Positions 17,993-26,651 of a stretch of DNA of 64,000 nt are shown here, in pieces; positions within the stretch are counted from its first letter, which is position 1, and each line of letters begins with the position of its first letter. The stretch spans positions 36,633 through 100,632 of the forward strand of contig JAYFQW010000003.1 of NCBI GenBank assembly GCA_034926675.1, given 5' to 3'. The notes beneath the pieces were generated by a model, which saw nothing but the letters and a program-made list of their open reading frames with translations, did no database searches and was not told the origin of the DNA. The DNA comes from Clostridia bacterium (GTDB lineage Bacteria > Bacillota > DTU025). The position numbers and the translations under genes were made by a program.

Positions 17993-19279
17993 CTACGCCT
18001 CGCGAGCGGAAAGCTCCGAGAAGCCAAGCTCGCAAGTAGCGCCGGTGATAACCTGGATCTCAGCGGTAATGGACCCATGGGCTGCGAGGGATCCGTTCCA
18101 GCCGCCCGCTATGGTGTCGGCCGCGTCTGGATGGCCGATGACTTTCTTCATAGGAGGCAGGACGATCACTTCGTTGGCATTCCCCGCCGTCACGACAGCG
18201 TCTGCCAGGGGGTTCGCATCAGCCAATGACTGCGATGCGCCATCCCGGCCAGCATACTCGTCGGTAACGAGAACGGTCTTGATGCCCTTCTTCTCCAGCT
18301 TCACGCAGTTCATGATGAGGTCGGCATCGGGGTTTCCGAAGCCCTCCTCCGACACGATGGCTGCGTCGGCCCCGAGCATCTCAACGAGCTTCGACGCGAA
18401 GTTCGAGGAGCGCTCCTTGTCGGCCAGAGTCACGTTCTCGTTGGTGACCACCACGCCGATGAAGTTGATGTCCTTCCCATGCCTGGCAAGGAGATCATGG
18501 ATGACTGGCGAGTTCTGGTGATGGTAGGTAGTGTTCTTGTCGCACGCAGAGACGCAATTCCCGGAGACTATGGCGCCGTCCATCACCTCAGTTGGGTAGA
18601 TCAACGTGGGCAGAGTGCGCTTGGCATCGATGCCATACACGTAGGTGTCGTGCAACAGCCCCTGGCTCTGGAGCATGTATACATACACTACCTTCGGCAG
18701 ACCCGGGAAGGCCTTGACTTGATCGAGAAGAGGCATAACCTCGAACGACTCGATCTCATCCGGCTCTACAACCCGACCGGCCTCGCCGATGAACGTTGCG
18801 ATCTTCAGCCCTGCCATGCGGACGACGGCCTCATGCTCGTGCTGGGGCAGGCCCGGCGCAGGTTCGCACACGACCACCACGTTGTTGAGCTTTGAAAACG
18901 GAGTGTACGCGGCGCCAGGGCCGCTCATGTCGATGATGCCCTCCTGGAACCCGACGATCCGGCCGGTGGTGATCACGGCTGCGCCGGAAAGCACATGAGT
19001 GCGGCCATTGCCGACCATCTCGACCTTGCTCACCATTCCTGGGAACACGCCGCCAGTCCCGGAGACCTTGACTCGAGGTTCGATTACGTCCTTCACAGGG
19101 ATGATGCGGATTTCCTCCCCGGGGCGGGCAAGCTCGACCTTGACATCGACGATCCTCTCATCCTCGCGGGCGATCGCCTCGATTGCGGCCTTGTCCACGT
19201 AGAGGACACCGTTCTCCACCTTGGTGACAGGTCCGAACTGAACGTCTTTGATGCGTATCTTGCCAAGTTCTAACCGCAT
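17993..19279 (-). CDS. grdE: Glycine reductase component B, pyruvoyl proprotein GrdE
   Basis: 428 residues from the ATG at 19279, which follows GGAGGTGA by 5 nt. The self-cleavage site is visible as Asn241-Cys242 within GNCVSACDKNTTYHHQNS, the same positions reported for GrdE of Clostridium sticklandii; cleavage yields alpha and beta chains with the catalytic carbonyl at Cys242. Together with GrdB it forms the glycine-activating component B. It lies 24 nt downstream of trxA and just before grdA. Confidence 0.95.
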   Translation of the reverse strand: MRLELGKIRIKDVQFGPVTKVENGVLYVDKAAIEAIAREDERIVDVKVELARPGEEIRIIPVKDVIEPRVKVSGTGGVFPGMVSKVEMVGNGRTHVLSGAAVITTGRIVGFQEGIIDMSGPGAAYTPFSKLNNVVVVCEPAPGLPQHEHEAVVRMAGLKIATFIGEAGRVVEPDEIESFEVMPLLDQVKAFPGLPKVVYVYMLQSQGLLHDTYVYGIDAKRTLPTLIYPTEVMDGAIVSGNCVSACDKNTTYHHQNSPVIHDLLARHGKDINFIGVVVTNENVTLADKERSSNFASKLVEMLGADAAIVSEEGFGNPDADLIMNCVKLEKKGIKTVLVTDEYAGRDGASQSLADANPLADAVVTAGNANEVIVLPPMKKVIGHPDAADTIAGGWNGSLAAHGSITAEIQVITGATCELGFSELSAREA

Positions 19280-19303
19280 TTGTCTCACCTCCAGAGCAGT
19301 CAC

Positions 19304-19621
19304 TCAGATCTGCTCCTTGATCATCGCCTCGATGTTGGCGACAGTCGCATCGTCCTTCGTCAACTCCGCGATCTTCTCACCATTCCTGTACATGCAGATC
19401 GTGGGAAGACCCAGCACCCTCTGGCCAATGGCCAGCCTGCGATTTTCCAAGACATTGAGCTTGCAGAACTTGATCTGTTTGCCATACTTCTCGGACAGCG
19501 CCTCAACCTCAGGAACCAGAGCCATGCATGGCTCGCACTTAGTGCTCCAGAAGTCCACAAGCACAGGGCCGGGAATCTGCAGCACCTCAGCTTCGAAAGT
19601 CTCCTTATTGACCTCAAGCAT
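19304..19621 (-). CDS. trxA: Thioredoxin of the glycine reductase operon
   Basis: 105 residues in one thioredoxin fold. The redox motif is CEPC in FWSTKCEPCMAL instead of the usual WCGPC; a Lys replaces the conserved Trp before the first Cys. The cis-Pro region is GLPTIC. It passes electrons from TrxB to GrdA. ATG at 19621 has AGGAGGTG at good spacing; the earlier in-frame GTG at 19630 overlaps that site. CxPC variants with Glu are known for Grd-associated thioredoxins. Confidence 0.92.
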   Translation of the reverse strand: MLEVNKETFEAEVLQIPGPVLVDFWSTKCEPCMALVPEVEALSEKYGKQIKFCKLNVLENRRLAIGQRVLGLPTICMYRNGEKIAELTKDDATVANIEAMIKEQI

Positions 19622-19659
19622 CTCATTCACCTCCTTTGCAGTGACGCTAGAAGAATCCC

Positions 19660-19745
19660 ACAGCTAGTCGCCATAGCTGCGCGCCACAATCACTCGCTGC
19701 AGCCATTCGCCACCGCTATTCGCCACCGCTATTCGCCACAACTGC
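19660..19745. repeat. Short tandem repeat at the trxB-trxA junction
   Basis: Imperfect copies of the 13-mer GCTATTCGCCACC occur three times in a row in the ~100-nt gap between trxB and trxA and run into the trxB 3' end. No function visible. Confidence 0.5.
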
Positions 19746-20970
19746 GCATTATGCTCGCTACCTTCGACTCGAGCTCCGGCCCTGCCGCCGCTTCCGCGAC
19801 CTTCTCAATCAGGCGCCCCCTATGGAAGAAGGCCAGGGCTGGTGCTGCGGTGATGCCGTAACGCTTAGCGACACGCTGATTCTTGTAGATGTCGATCTTA
19901 ACCAGCACGAGCTTATCCGCATTTGCCTCCGCGATCTTCTCAATGGCAGGCATCAGCTCGAGGGAAGCCGGAGATGTAGGACTCCAGAAGGTGACCAGCA
20001 CCGGAAGCTCGGGCTCCAGAACCATCTCGCGGAAGCCCTCTTCCTCGTGGATGTACTTCTCGGCGGCTATTGCAGCAGCGGCGCCGTCGCCGGCGGCCGT
20101 CACTACCTGCCTGATGAACTTCACCCTGGCATCGCCGGCGCAGTATACGCCGTCAACTGAGGTTTCGAGCATGTCATCAGCGATTACATAGCCGCGCTGG
20201 TCCATTTCGACCACACCGCGGAGAAACTCGGTCTTGGGCACGGTTCCGACGAACATGAACACCCCGTTGGTCTCGATCTCCATCATCTCGTTGGTCTTGA
20301 TGTTCTTGACGACGACTGTTTCCACGATCCCGTCGCCGCGGATCTCGGCCAGGACTGAGTTCCATACCCACTTCAGCTTGGGATTCTTGAACGCTCGCTC
20401 CCGAATGATGGCGGTAGCGTCGAGAACTCCTTCGTCGTGGACCACGATGATTGTAGCCGAATTCACGAATTTGGTGAGGTACATCGCCTCTTGCAGAGCA
20501 GAGTCGCCGTTGCCCACGATGACCACGTCGAGGTCGGTGAAGAAATCCGCATCACACGTCGCACAGTAGGAAACGCCCTTCCCACGCAGCTCCCGCTCGC
20601 CTGGAACACCCAGCATACGCGGCTCGGCGCCAGGCGCGACGATGACTGCCTTCGCGATGTAATCGTTGCCCTTGCGGGTCCGGATCAGCTTACGCTCTGG
20701 CGTGAACTCCACGGAGGCGACATCCTCTTTCAGGATCTCGGCCCCGAACTCCTGTGCGTGCTCGGCGAAGAGCTCCATGAGCTTCGGTCCGCTCATACCC
20801 TTGGCGAACCCAGGGTAGTTCTCCATCGACTCTGTTGTGCTGGCCTGCCCGCCCGGCCGTCCCTTCTCCAGCACAACAGTTGTGAGCCTGGCGCGTGAAG
20901 CGTAGATTGCGGCCGAAAGGCCTGCGGGTCCGCCTCCGACGATGGCGACGTCAACTTCTCTAGTGGCCAT
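19729..20970 (-). CDS. trxB: Thioredoxin reductase with C-terminal thioredoxin-like domain lacking cysteines
   Basis: 413 residues. Residues 1 to about 310 are a canonical TrxB: GGGPAGLSA FAD site, the redox pair Cys136/Cys139 in YCATCD, NADPH site VGNGDSALQEA and the second FAD motif GVYCAGD. Residues 315-413 are a thioredoxin fold, but the active site reads FWSPTSPAS (328-336), so both CxxC cysteines are replaced by Ser. The tail may dock a partner such as TrxA or GrdA rather than carry electrons. It starts directly after the grdX stop and feeds NADPH electrons into glycine reduction. Confidence 0.92.
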   Translation of the reverse strand: MATREVDVAIVGGGPAGLSAAIYASRARLTTVVLEKGRPGGQASTTESMENYPGFAKGMSGPKLMELFAEHAQEFGAEILKEDVASVEFTPERKLIRTRKGNDYIAKAVIVAPGAEPRMLGVPGERELRGKGVSYCATCDADFFTDLDVVIVGNGDSALQEAMYLTKFVNSATIIVVHDEGVLDATAIIRERAFKNPKLKWVWNSVLAEIRGDGIVETVVVKNIKTNEMMEIETNGVFMFVGTVPKTEFLRGVVEMDQRGYVIADDMLETSVDGVYCAGDARVKFIRQVVTAAGDGAAAAIAAEKYIHEEEGFREMVLEPELPVLVTFWSPTSPASLELMPAIEKIAEANADKLVLVKIDIYKNQRVAKRYGITAAPALAFFHRGRLIEKVAEAAAGPELESKVASIMRSCGE

Positions 20971-21474
20971 TTATCGCTGCCCCCTCATCTTGCCCTCATC
21001 AGCATCGTTCAGCTGTGTAAAAACGCGGTTCGGGATGTGTTGCGCTCCCAGACTCTCCACAGCACTCTGCATGAGCGTGAAATCGATTAGCTGGAAGTCG
21101 TCGTCGAGCCTTGCAGGCATCTGCGCGGCAACGGCAGTTGCGACGCTCTCCTTGGCCCGCGTCGTGTCGCCGCGGCGAGCGAACCTCGGAGGCCCGAGTC
21201 GCGCGGCAACTGATAGCGCCCCCTCGATCAGCCGGAGCGAGTCGTAGTCGACTGTGGCAGCAGGAACATCCCCCACGACAATCGACCGATATGGTGTTTG
21301 GTTAGGCTTGACCGAACCGGCCAACGGGTGAGTGAGAAGGCAGTGGCAACGGTGGACAAGGTCTCTTGCCCTGAGAAAAACCTGATTAGCACTGCCGTCG
21401 ATCCATTCAGTGCTCTCGGGCCACCGCGCAGCTACAGACGGGTTGTTTGTGATGATCCGATAGTGCAACGGCAT
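20971..21474 (-). CDS. grdX: GrdX family protein
   Basis: 167 residues. GrdX is the small protein that opens many glycine reductase operons; its role is not established. Conserved elements are visible: ITNNP near the N-terminus, ARDLVHRCHCLLTHPLAGSV and KPNQTPYRSI. ATG at 21474 is chosen because GGAGGTG lies 9 nt upstream; the open frame starts 18 nt earlier. It is the first gene after the glycine riboswitch. Confidence 0.85.
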   Translation of the reverse strand: MPLHYRIITNNPSVAARWPESTEWIDGSANQVFLRARDLVHRCHCLLTHPLAGSVKPNQTPYRSIVVGDVPAATVDYDSLRLIEGALSVAARLGPPRFARRGDTTRAKESVATAVAAQMPARLDDDFQLIDFTLMQSAVESLGAQHIPNRVFTQLNDADEGKMRGQR

Positions 21475-21540
21475 GATCGTGAGCACCTCCATTACGCCGC
21501 GGAGTTAGTGTGAGCATCCTTGCGGAAAATGAAAAAGGCA

Positions 21541-21577
21541 GAGAAAACAAGTACGGCAATGCAGATGCCGTATTGCT
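21541..21577 (-). terminator. Riboswitch-controlled intrinsic terminator
   Basis: Minus strand: a 7-bp stem (TACGGCA/TGCCGTA, 21572-21552) with a 7-nt loop, then a U-rich tail (CTTGTTTTCTC). It lies directly after the second glycine aptamer and before grdX, the usual expression platform for a glycine ON switch. Confidence 0.8.
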
Positions 21578-21765
21578 TCTCTGTCCTTGGAACCTGAGAG
21601 ATTTACTCCTTCGGTGCCCTCGCGAAGCTTTCCAGAGGCGCCGTCCAGTCGCGGTCCTTCTGCCTGAGAGTTTGTGGATACTGCCTCGGCTTGGCAGAGT
21701 ACCTTTGCTCCTTCGGCGCCCACTACAGGCTACACGCCACTAATGAGACTCTCCCGCGACCTTCC
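21578..21765 (-). ncRNA. Tandem glycine riboswitch (gcvT type)
   Basis: Two aptamers in a row on the minus strand. The first runs from GCGGGAGAGTC through GCGCCGAAGGAGCAA to AAACTCTCAGGCAGAAGGAC; the second ends GCACCGAAGGAGTAA then ATCTCTCAGGTTCCAAGGAC. The repeated CCGAAGGAG and CTCTCAGG blocks are the class hallmarks. It sits in the leader of the glycine reductase operon, so glycine should relieve the terminator just downstream and induce reductase genes. Glycine switches before grd operons are known in amino-acid-fermenting Clostridia. Confidence 0.93.
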
Positions 21766-21790
21766 TCCGGCTAGCACTATTACACCTGCT

Positions 21791-21819
21791 AGTGTATTAT
21801 CTCACAATACCAGTGTCAA
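21791..21819 (-). promoter_or_regulatory. Promoter of the glycine reductase operon
   Basis: Minus strand: -35 TTGACA (21819-21814, perfect), 17 nt, -10 TACACT (21796-21791), about 25 nt before the first riboswitch aptamer. Confidence 0.75.
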
Positions 21820-21945
21820 GACGAAGGCATTCCCAATTCCCTCGGTATCTGCAAAAGGACCACAGGCTTGTTCCTGATTGCCATCGAAATTCGAGAAGGA
21901 TTCGGACGCGGAGTGTGTAAAGTATTCGCGCAGTGTCTCGGCGCC

Positions 21946-21976
21946 CGGCCTGCCGCGGGGCCGCCGCGGCAGGCCG
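21946..21976 (+). promoter_or_regulatory. Very stable leader hairpin before the permease gene
   Basis: Perfect 13-bp inverted repeat CGGCCTGCCGCGG and its complement with a 5-nt GGCCG loop, 54 nt before the permease start. It could attenuate or stabilise the permease message; no antiterminator is visible. The remaining 21820-22029 interval is otherwise featureless. Confidence 0.45.
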
Positions 21977-22029
21977 AGCCGTTGGATGCTCGGTGGTGCG
22001 CATCGCATACGGCGTGAAGGGGTGGATCC

Positions 22030-23229
22030 ATGTCCGGCCAGCTCACAGAAGGCGCTCTGCGTTTTCGGAAACTCACCCTGTCAGAAGCGGTTTTGCTTCT
22101 TGTTGGCGCCAATGTTGGCGCAGCTATTCTGTCTCTCCCATACGCCGCGAGAGCCTCAGGGTACGCCGGAGCGGTCATCGTCTCAGTAGTGACGACGCTG
22201 TTCTCGCTCATCTCGCACTTATACATCGTGGAACTGATGCTTAGAACCAACAGCCCCGGACAACTGGTCGGCCTGATGCGCACCTACATGTTCAACTCCC
22301 GCTATGGACGGTTCTACCTGCTGCTCATGTCCACACTCACCGTGGGGCTGGCCATCCCGTCTCTCACAGCCTACGTGATAGGCGGAGGCGGGATCATCTC
22401 CTCTCTCTTCGAGCTTCCGCCGTCGGTGGGTGCGCTCCTATTCCTGCTGCCGGGTGCAAGTATCGTGTGGCTGGGCCTGAAGGCGACTGGCGCTGCGCAG
22501 AAATGGGCCAGCATTGCCATGGGGGCAGCCCTCGTGGCGCTCACCATAGCCTCCATTCTGCATCCCGGGTTCGACGCATCTCGCCTTTCGAGGTTCTCCC
22601 TCGCGCCAATAGTGGCCATTCTTCCGGTCGGGGTGTTCACGTCCATGTCCCACACCATAGTGCCTGAAGTAGTGCGCGGGTTGGCTTACGAACCCCGGCT
22701 AATACCTCGCGCAGTCAAGTGGGGGCTCGGGATCAACCTCCTATTTCTTGTCGCCTTTCCCATCGCCATCTTCGGGCTGCAGAATCCGGAGCAGATCTCC
22801 GAGGTAGTGACGATATCATGGGGCCACGCCTTGGGGCCGGTCATCTACCTCGCAGTCAACATCTTCGCTCTATTGGCGCTGGTCACGTCGTTCTGGGGAG
22901 CGGCCGGCGCATCCCTGGGCAATGTCGTAGAGATTCTCCGATTCAAGTCGGAATGGAATGTTCGCTCCAGGCTGATCGCCTTCGGAATCACAGTCCTGCC
23001 TTCTCTTGCGATAGTCTTTGCGGGGAAGCTCGGGTTTCTTGATATGATCCAGGCCGCCGGGGCGGTTGGCGGAGTAATCCTCGCGGTGCTGCCCATCTTC
23101 GTTCTTAGCCGCGCCCGCGCGCGCTCGGAACGCACCCCGGAGTATCAAGTTGGGGTGCTGTACTCACCCGTGGTCAAAGCCGCACTTCTCCTCTTCTACG
23201 TGGGGGTTCTCCTGTATGCAGCGCTGTAA
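22030..23229 (+). CDS. Amino acid permease (tryptophan/tyrosine permease-type, HAAAP/AAAP)
   Basis: 399 residues, about 11 transmembrane helices. The N-terminal helix with GANVGAAILSLPYAA is the hallmark of proton-coupled amino acid permeases of this fold. It lies divergently from the glycine reductase operon, so import of glycine, another amino acid or a related substrate for fermentation is plausible but not shown by sequence. ATG at 22030 follows GAAGGGGTGG. The GNAT gene follows 21 nt downstream and is probably co-transcribed. Confidence 0.82.
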   Translation: MSGQLTEGALRFRKLTLSEAVLLLVGANVGAAILSLPYAARASGYAGAVIVSVVTTLFSLISHLYIVELMLRTNSPGQLVGLMRTYMFNSRYGRFYLLLMSTLTVGLAIPSLTAYVIGGGGIISSLFELPPSVGALLFLLPGASIVWLGLKATGAAQKWASIAMGAALVALTIASILHPGFDASRLSRFSLAPIVAILPVGVFTSMSHTIVPEVVRGLAYEPRLIPRAVKWGLGINLLFLVAFPIAIFGLQNPEQISEVVTISWGHALGPVIYLAVNIFALLALVTSFWGAAGASLGNVVEILRFKSEWNVRSRLIAFGITVLPSLAIVFAGKLGFLDMIQAAGAVGGVILAVLPIFVLSRARARSERTPEYQVGVLYSPVVKAALLLFYVGVLLYAAL

Positions 23230-23250
23230 ATCTCCAGGAGGTCATTGACC

Positions 23251-24321
23251 ATGATCATAAGGCCAGCTGAACTCCGTGATGACGAGACCTTGCTGCGAAT
23301 TGAGAAAACGGCCGGGCAGGGTGACCGAGTGCGCCTGCTAGATGAGCGGGATAGTTTCTTCAGCCGCGCGAAGCAGTTCGGCGATTACGTGCTCATGGTT
23401 GGAGAGAACGAGACGACGCACAGGATTCACGGGGTGATGGCTGCAGCCCTGTTGAAGCTGAGGATCGACGGGGAAACGCGCATGGGCGCCTACATGTTCG
23501 ACCTGCGTTCAAACCCCGAGACGAACACGGGCCTTTCCCGGGCAATGTATGTTCTCTGGAGAGCATTCGAGGAGAGGCTCCTCGAACAAGGCGCGGAGTT
23601 CATATTCGGACTGATCAAAGATGATAACTCCCGCTCAGAGAGTATCTCACAGCGCATGGGCGCAACGCGACGGGGAGGGAAGAAATTCCTGGTGTTCCCC
23701 GCCTTCCGGCGCCGTGCAGTCACGCTTTCTGTTGAGATAAGCAGTTCAGTAGATGCTGCCCAAGAGTACCGCGTGTTGGAAGAGCACTATGCAGACTACG
23801 AAGCATGGCCCATGGCGCGCGACTTCGCCCACATGCAATCGCTGTATGATGATTGCTTGCTAGCGAAACTGCAGTGCGGAGGTTCATCCCTGAAGATATG
23901 GGATGTTTCCCACCATTACACCAGGCGAGTGGCTGCCATGCCTCCCGGCCTCACCGCTTTTGGCACGGTCATGCGCGGAATCGGGCATGTGATCCCGGTT
24001 CCGAAAGTGCCACGCCCTGGTGAGGAGATCCGCGTGTGGAACGTGATCGATGTCATGGCTGAGCGTGGAACAGACGGGAGGCGCGGGCACAGCTGCAAGA
24101 GACAGGCTGAGCTGAGGGCGCTCCTGGCTACAGCCAACAACATGGCCCTCGAACACAAAGTCGACCATCTCATCGTCGCAACCGATGATGAAGAGCCTGA
24201 ACTCGCCTGGCTGCGCCGCGCCTCCATACTGCCGCTGAGCTACAACATCATGGTGAAGGAGTATAGGCCAGTCCCCGGGCTCGCAGGGAAAACATATCTC
24301 GATCCCAGATACCTGGGGTAG
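23251..24321 (+). CDS. GNAT-family N-acetyltransferase with long C-terminal domain
   Basis: 356 residues. The first ~150 have the GNAT fold (IIRPAELRDDETLLRIE at the start; a region around EFIFGLIKDDNSRS for acyl-CoA binding). The remaining ~200 residues resemble a second, more diverged GNAT-like half and have no clear motif. ATG at 23251 has GGAGG 9 nt upstream. It follows the permease by 21 nt, so it may act on an amino acid or amine brought in by it; this is inference. No partner or substrate is evident. Confidence 0.7.
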   Translation: MIIRPAELRDDETLLRIEKTAGQGDRVRLLDERDSFFSRAKQFGDYVLMVGENETTHRIHGVMAAALLKLRIDGETRMGAYMFDLRSNPETNTGLSRAMYVLWRAFEERLLEQGAEFIFGLIKDDNSRSESISQRMGATRRGGKKFLVFPAFRRRAVTLSVEISSSVDAAQEYRVLEEHYADYEAWPMARDFAHMQSLYDDCLLAKLQCGGSSLKIWDVSHHYTRRVAAMPPGLTAFGTVMRGIGHVIPVPKVPRPGEEIRVWNVIDVMAERGTDGRRGHSCKRQAELRALLATANNMALEHKVDHLIVATDDEEPELAWLRRASILPLSYNIMVKEYRPVPGLAGKTYLDPRYLG

Positions 24322-24341
24322 GCGCCGATCCGAAGCGGCGC
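24322..24341. terminator. Small hairpin between convergent genes
   Basis: GCGCCG-N8-CGGCGC in the 30-nt gap between the GNAT and alpha/beta hydrolase stops. Short, without a T-run. Confidence 0.35.
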
Positions 24342-24351
24342 ACTGCTCCAT

Positions 24352-25470
24352 CTACCCAATGTGGGCCAGAAGCGCCTCAACGAACTCCTCCCTCTTCTCA
24401 ACATGCGGAGAGTGCCCGCAGTCGGCGAACACGATCTCCCGGCATTCGCCTCCACGTCGCCTGTATTCGTCAAGCACCGCCCTGGTCTGCCCTATCATGG
24501 GCTGCGGCGGGAAAACGTCATCTCCGGGCCACCCGGGAACCAGCCCTATCCTGCCAAGCGTGCCAATATCCCAGAACGAGGTGTCCGATACGATCTGGTC
24601 ATCAGCGCCGCGAACCCACAATATCGGCGGCTTTGGCCATACATCGACAATACCGTCAGTGCGGAAGTACTTGGATGAAAACGCGTTCAACGCCCCCTTC
24701 GGCCCAGGGGCAAACCCCGGCCAGTTGGGCGACGGGGTGAAATCGCCCGGGTAGTTCCATTCGCCAATTGCAGTACTAAGAAGCGAGGTCAGGAAGTCCT
24801 CCTCTCGCGCCGCGCGAAAAGGCGGCTTCCAATAGGACATGTTCAGCACATTTCGGGGCAGCATCGGGTTGTCGCCGCCCTCCCGGGCCTTCTCCTTCAC
24901 CAGCCTTGGGAAGTCCGGCGTCACGCCGCCGGCCCCGGACCCTGCATAGTCGGGGAAACATGGCTGACCATCGCATCCCCTGACGCCGGAGAACCCATAA
25001 GGCGACACAGGCGCGACCAGAGTCAGGCTCATTACCTGATCTGGATGATCTATGAGGCACTGCATGGCCACCCCGCCGCCCAACGACCAACCCACCACGT
25101 GGAACCTGTCGAACCCCATTGCAGAGGCAAGCTCATCTATGTCGTCCGACCAGTCCCGAACACCCCTAGTAGCATCGATGGGCTTCACTTCCGAGAGCCC
25201 GTACCCTCTCATGTCAGGTGCGATGGGCAGGTATCTAGGGGGCAGGGCAAGAATGACCTCCTCCCAGAACGTAGAGGATGAGGCATTGCCATGGAGGAAC
25301 ATGACCGGTTCCCCTGCCCCTGCAGGGCCGCAGAGCCTGGCTGCCGCACGGCCCCCAACTGTCCCACCTTCCCGAACTGTCCCACCTTCCCGAACTGCCC
25401 TGGTGAGTACGTGGAACCGCAGGCGAGGAACATCAATGTACTTGGATTCTATGCCTTCCAGAACTCCCAT
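24352..25470 (-). CDS. Alpha/beta hydrolase
   Basis: 372 residues from the ATG at 25470 (GGAGGTG 6 nt upstream). Alpha/beta hydrolase fold with HGNASSSTFWEEV (oxyanion region), nucleophile Ser in VVGWSLGGGVA, acid Asp in RGADDQIVSD and His in DCGHSPHVE. The N-terminal part contains a duplicated VREGGTVREGGTVGG stretch from an 18-bp tandem repeat, which lengthens a loop before the first strand. It ends a minus-strand set with a KAS III-like protein and a CoA transferase, so the substrate may be an acyl ester or thioester; the reaction is unknown. Confidence 0.85.
   Translation of the reverse strand: MGVLEGIESKYIDVPRLRFHVLTRAVREGGTVREGGTVGGRAAARLCGPAGAGEPVMFLHGNASSSTFWEEVILALPPRYLPIAPDMRGYGLSEVKPIDATRGVRDWSDDIDELASAMGFDRFHVVGWSLGGGVAMQCLIDHPDQVMSLTLVAPVSPYGFSGVRGCDGQPCFPDYAGSGAGGVTPDFPRLVKEKAREGGDNPMLPRNVLNMSYWKPPFRAAREEDFLTSLLSTAIGEWNYPGDFTPSPNWPGFAPGPKGALNAFSSKYFRTDGIVDVWPKPPILWVRGADDQIVSDTSFWDIGTLGRIGLVPGWPGDDVFPPQPMIGQTRAVLDEYRRRGGECREIVFADCGHSPHVEKREEFVEALLAHIG
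25315..25405. repeat. 18-bp tandem repeat inside the hydrolase gene
   Basis: Two full copies and a part copy of GAACTGTCCCACCTTCCC (plus strand) encode the duplicated VREGGT segment. A second, 10-bp tandem (unit GGCTGCGACT) lies just upstream of the gene at about 25497-25530. Confidence 0.65.
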
Positions 25471-25549
25471 TCTCACACCTCCCTGCAATTGGTTGCGACT
25501 GGCTGCGACCGGCTGCGACTGGCTGCGCCGAGCTGAACCCCGTGATCCG

Positions 25550-26554
25550 TTACCGCATCCGGAGAGCAACACCGGCCTGGTTGTAGCCGACACCCGATCC
25601 GACCAGCACTAGCAGATCTCCCGACTTGATCTTACCCTTCCTCATTGCATCATCGAGGCACATCGGGATGCATGCAGAACCGGTGTAGCCCCACTCCTCC
25701 ATGATCCAGTGAGCTTTCTCGATTGGCAGGCCCAATGTCTCCATCACCAGTTTGATTGAGTTCAGGCGGACCTGGGTGAAGATGATCTGATCGATATCGG
25801 AAAGGTCAAACCCACCTCGTTCCGCAAGAAAGCGCACGACCTTCGGCCAGCCCTCATGGTTCACCTCAGGAGGGTACTTGCCAACCAGTTTCACGGCGGT
25901 GCGGCCAGCCTGCACCGACTCACACGTGGCTGGCTCGAACGTGCCGCCGGAGTAGATGCCCCAAGCCTGGTGGTAGGCGCCATCTGCAACGTATGATGAG
26001 GTTATGAAGCCGGGCTTGGAGTCGACAGCGAGCACAGCAGCCCCCGCCCCATCTCCGTAGAAAAAGGACGTGACGTCATTGGGGTCGGCAAGCTTGCTCA
26101 TCATGTACGCCCCGATCACCAGGACATACTTCATCCACCTGTTCGTCGCAAGAAGGCTGGCCCCTGCCGCGATTCCGGTTGGGAACGATGCACATGCGCA
26201 CCCCACATCGAACGTGCCCGCGTTCACCGCACCCAGCTTGTGCTGGACGACCACCGAGGTCGCTGGGGTGGTATAGTCAGGCGAATCAGTGCCCAGGATG
26301 ATGAGATCAAGCTGCTCAGGTGCGATGCCAGCGTTCTTCAGAGCCTCCTGCCCTGCCCTAACGGCCAGGTCAGAGGTCGCCCACTCCCGTGGAGCATACC
26401 AGCGCTTCCGTATGCTCGAGGAATCCTGAAGCTTGAACACGACTTGCCCAAGCCCTGGGCGAACCGCCTCGAAATGCTCCGCCATCTTCTCGTTGGTCAT
26501 CTCGGTCTCAGGAAGATACATGCCCGTTCCGACTATGGTGGCGTACCTGTCCAT
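25550..26554 (-). CDS. 3-oxoacyl-ACP synthase III-like protein with altered catalytic residues
   Basis: 334 residues with the thiolase/KAS III fold. The acylated Cys121 is kept in FDVGCACASFPTG. The partner residues are not: where FabH has PHQAN this protein reads FTQVR, and where FabH has HGNTS it reads WGYTGS, so the catalytic His and Asn are replaced. It may carry out an acyl transfer or a condensation without decarboxylation. ATG at 26554 follows GGAGGTG by 6 nt. Neighbours are a CoA transferase upstream and a hydrolase downstream, suggesting a short acyl-CoA pathway. Confidence 0.85.
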   Translation of the reverse strand: MDRYATIVGTGMYLPETEMTNEKMAEHFEAVRPGLGQVVFKLQDSSSIRKRWYAPREWATSDLAVRAGQEALKNAGIAPEQLDLIILGTDSPDYTTPATSVVVQHKLGAVNAGTFDVGCACASFPTGIAAGASLLATNRWMKYVLVIGAYMMSKLADPNDVTSFFYGDGAGAAVLAVDSKPGFITSSYVADGAYHQAWGIYSGGTFEPATCESVQAGRTAVKLVGKYPPEVNHEGWPKVVRFLAERGGFDLSDIDQIIFTQVRLNSIKLVMETLGLPIEKAHWIMEEWGYTGSACIPMCLDDAMRKGKIKSGDLLVLVGSGVGYNQAGVALRMR

Positions 26555-26651
26555 TCGAAACACCTCCATCCGTTGGTTGTCGTCGGCCCACTGCGCGCCG
26601 CGACCATGTAAAGCTGCTGCCTGCCATAGAGATCAACGACCATACAGACGA

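Noticed and set aside
17484..18035. Two separate small genes or a pseudogene instead of grdA
   Set aside because: The UGA lies exactly at the conserved Sec codon and similarity continues across it, so it is one selenoprotein gene.
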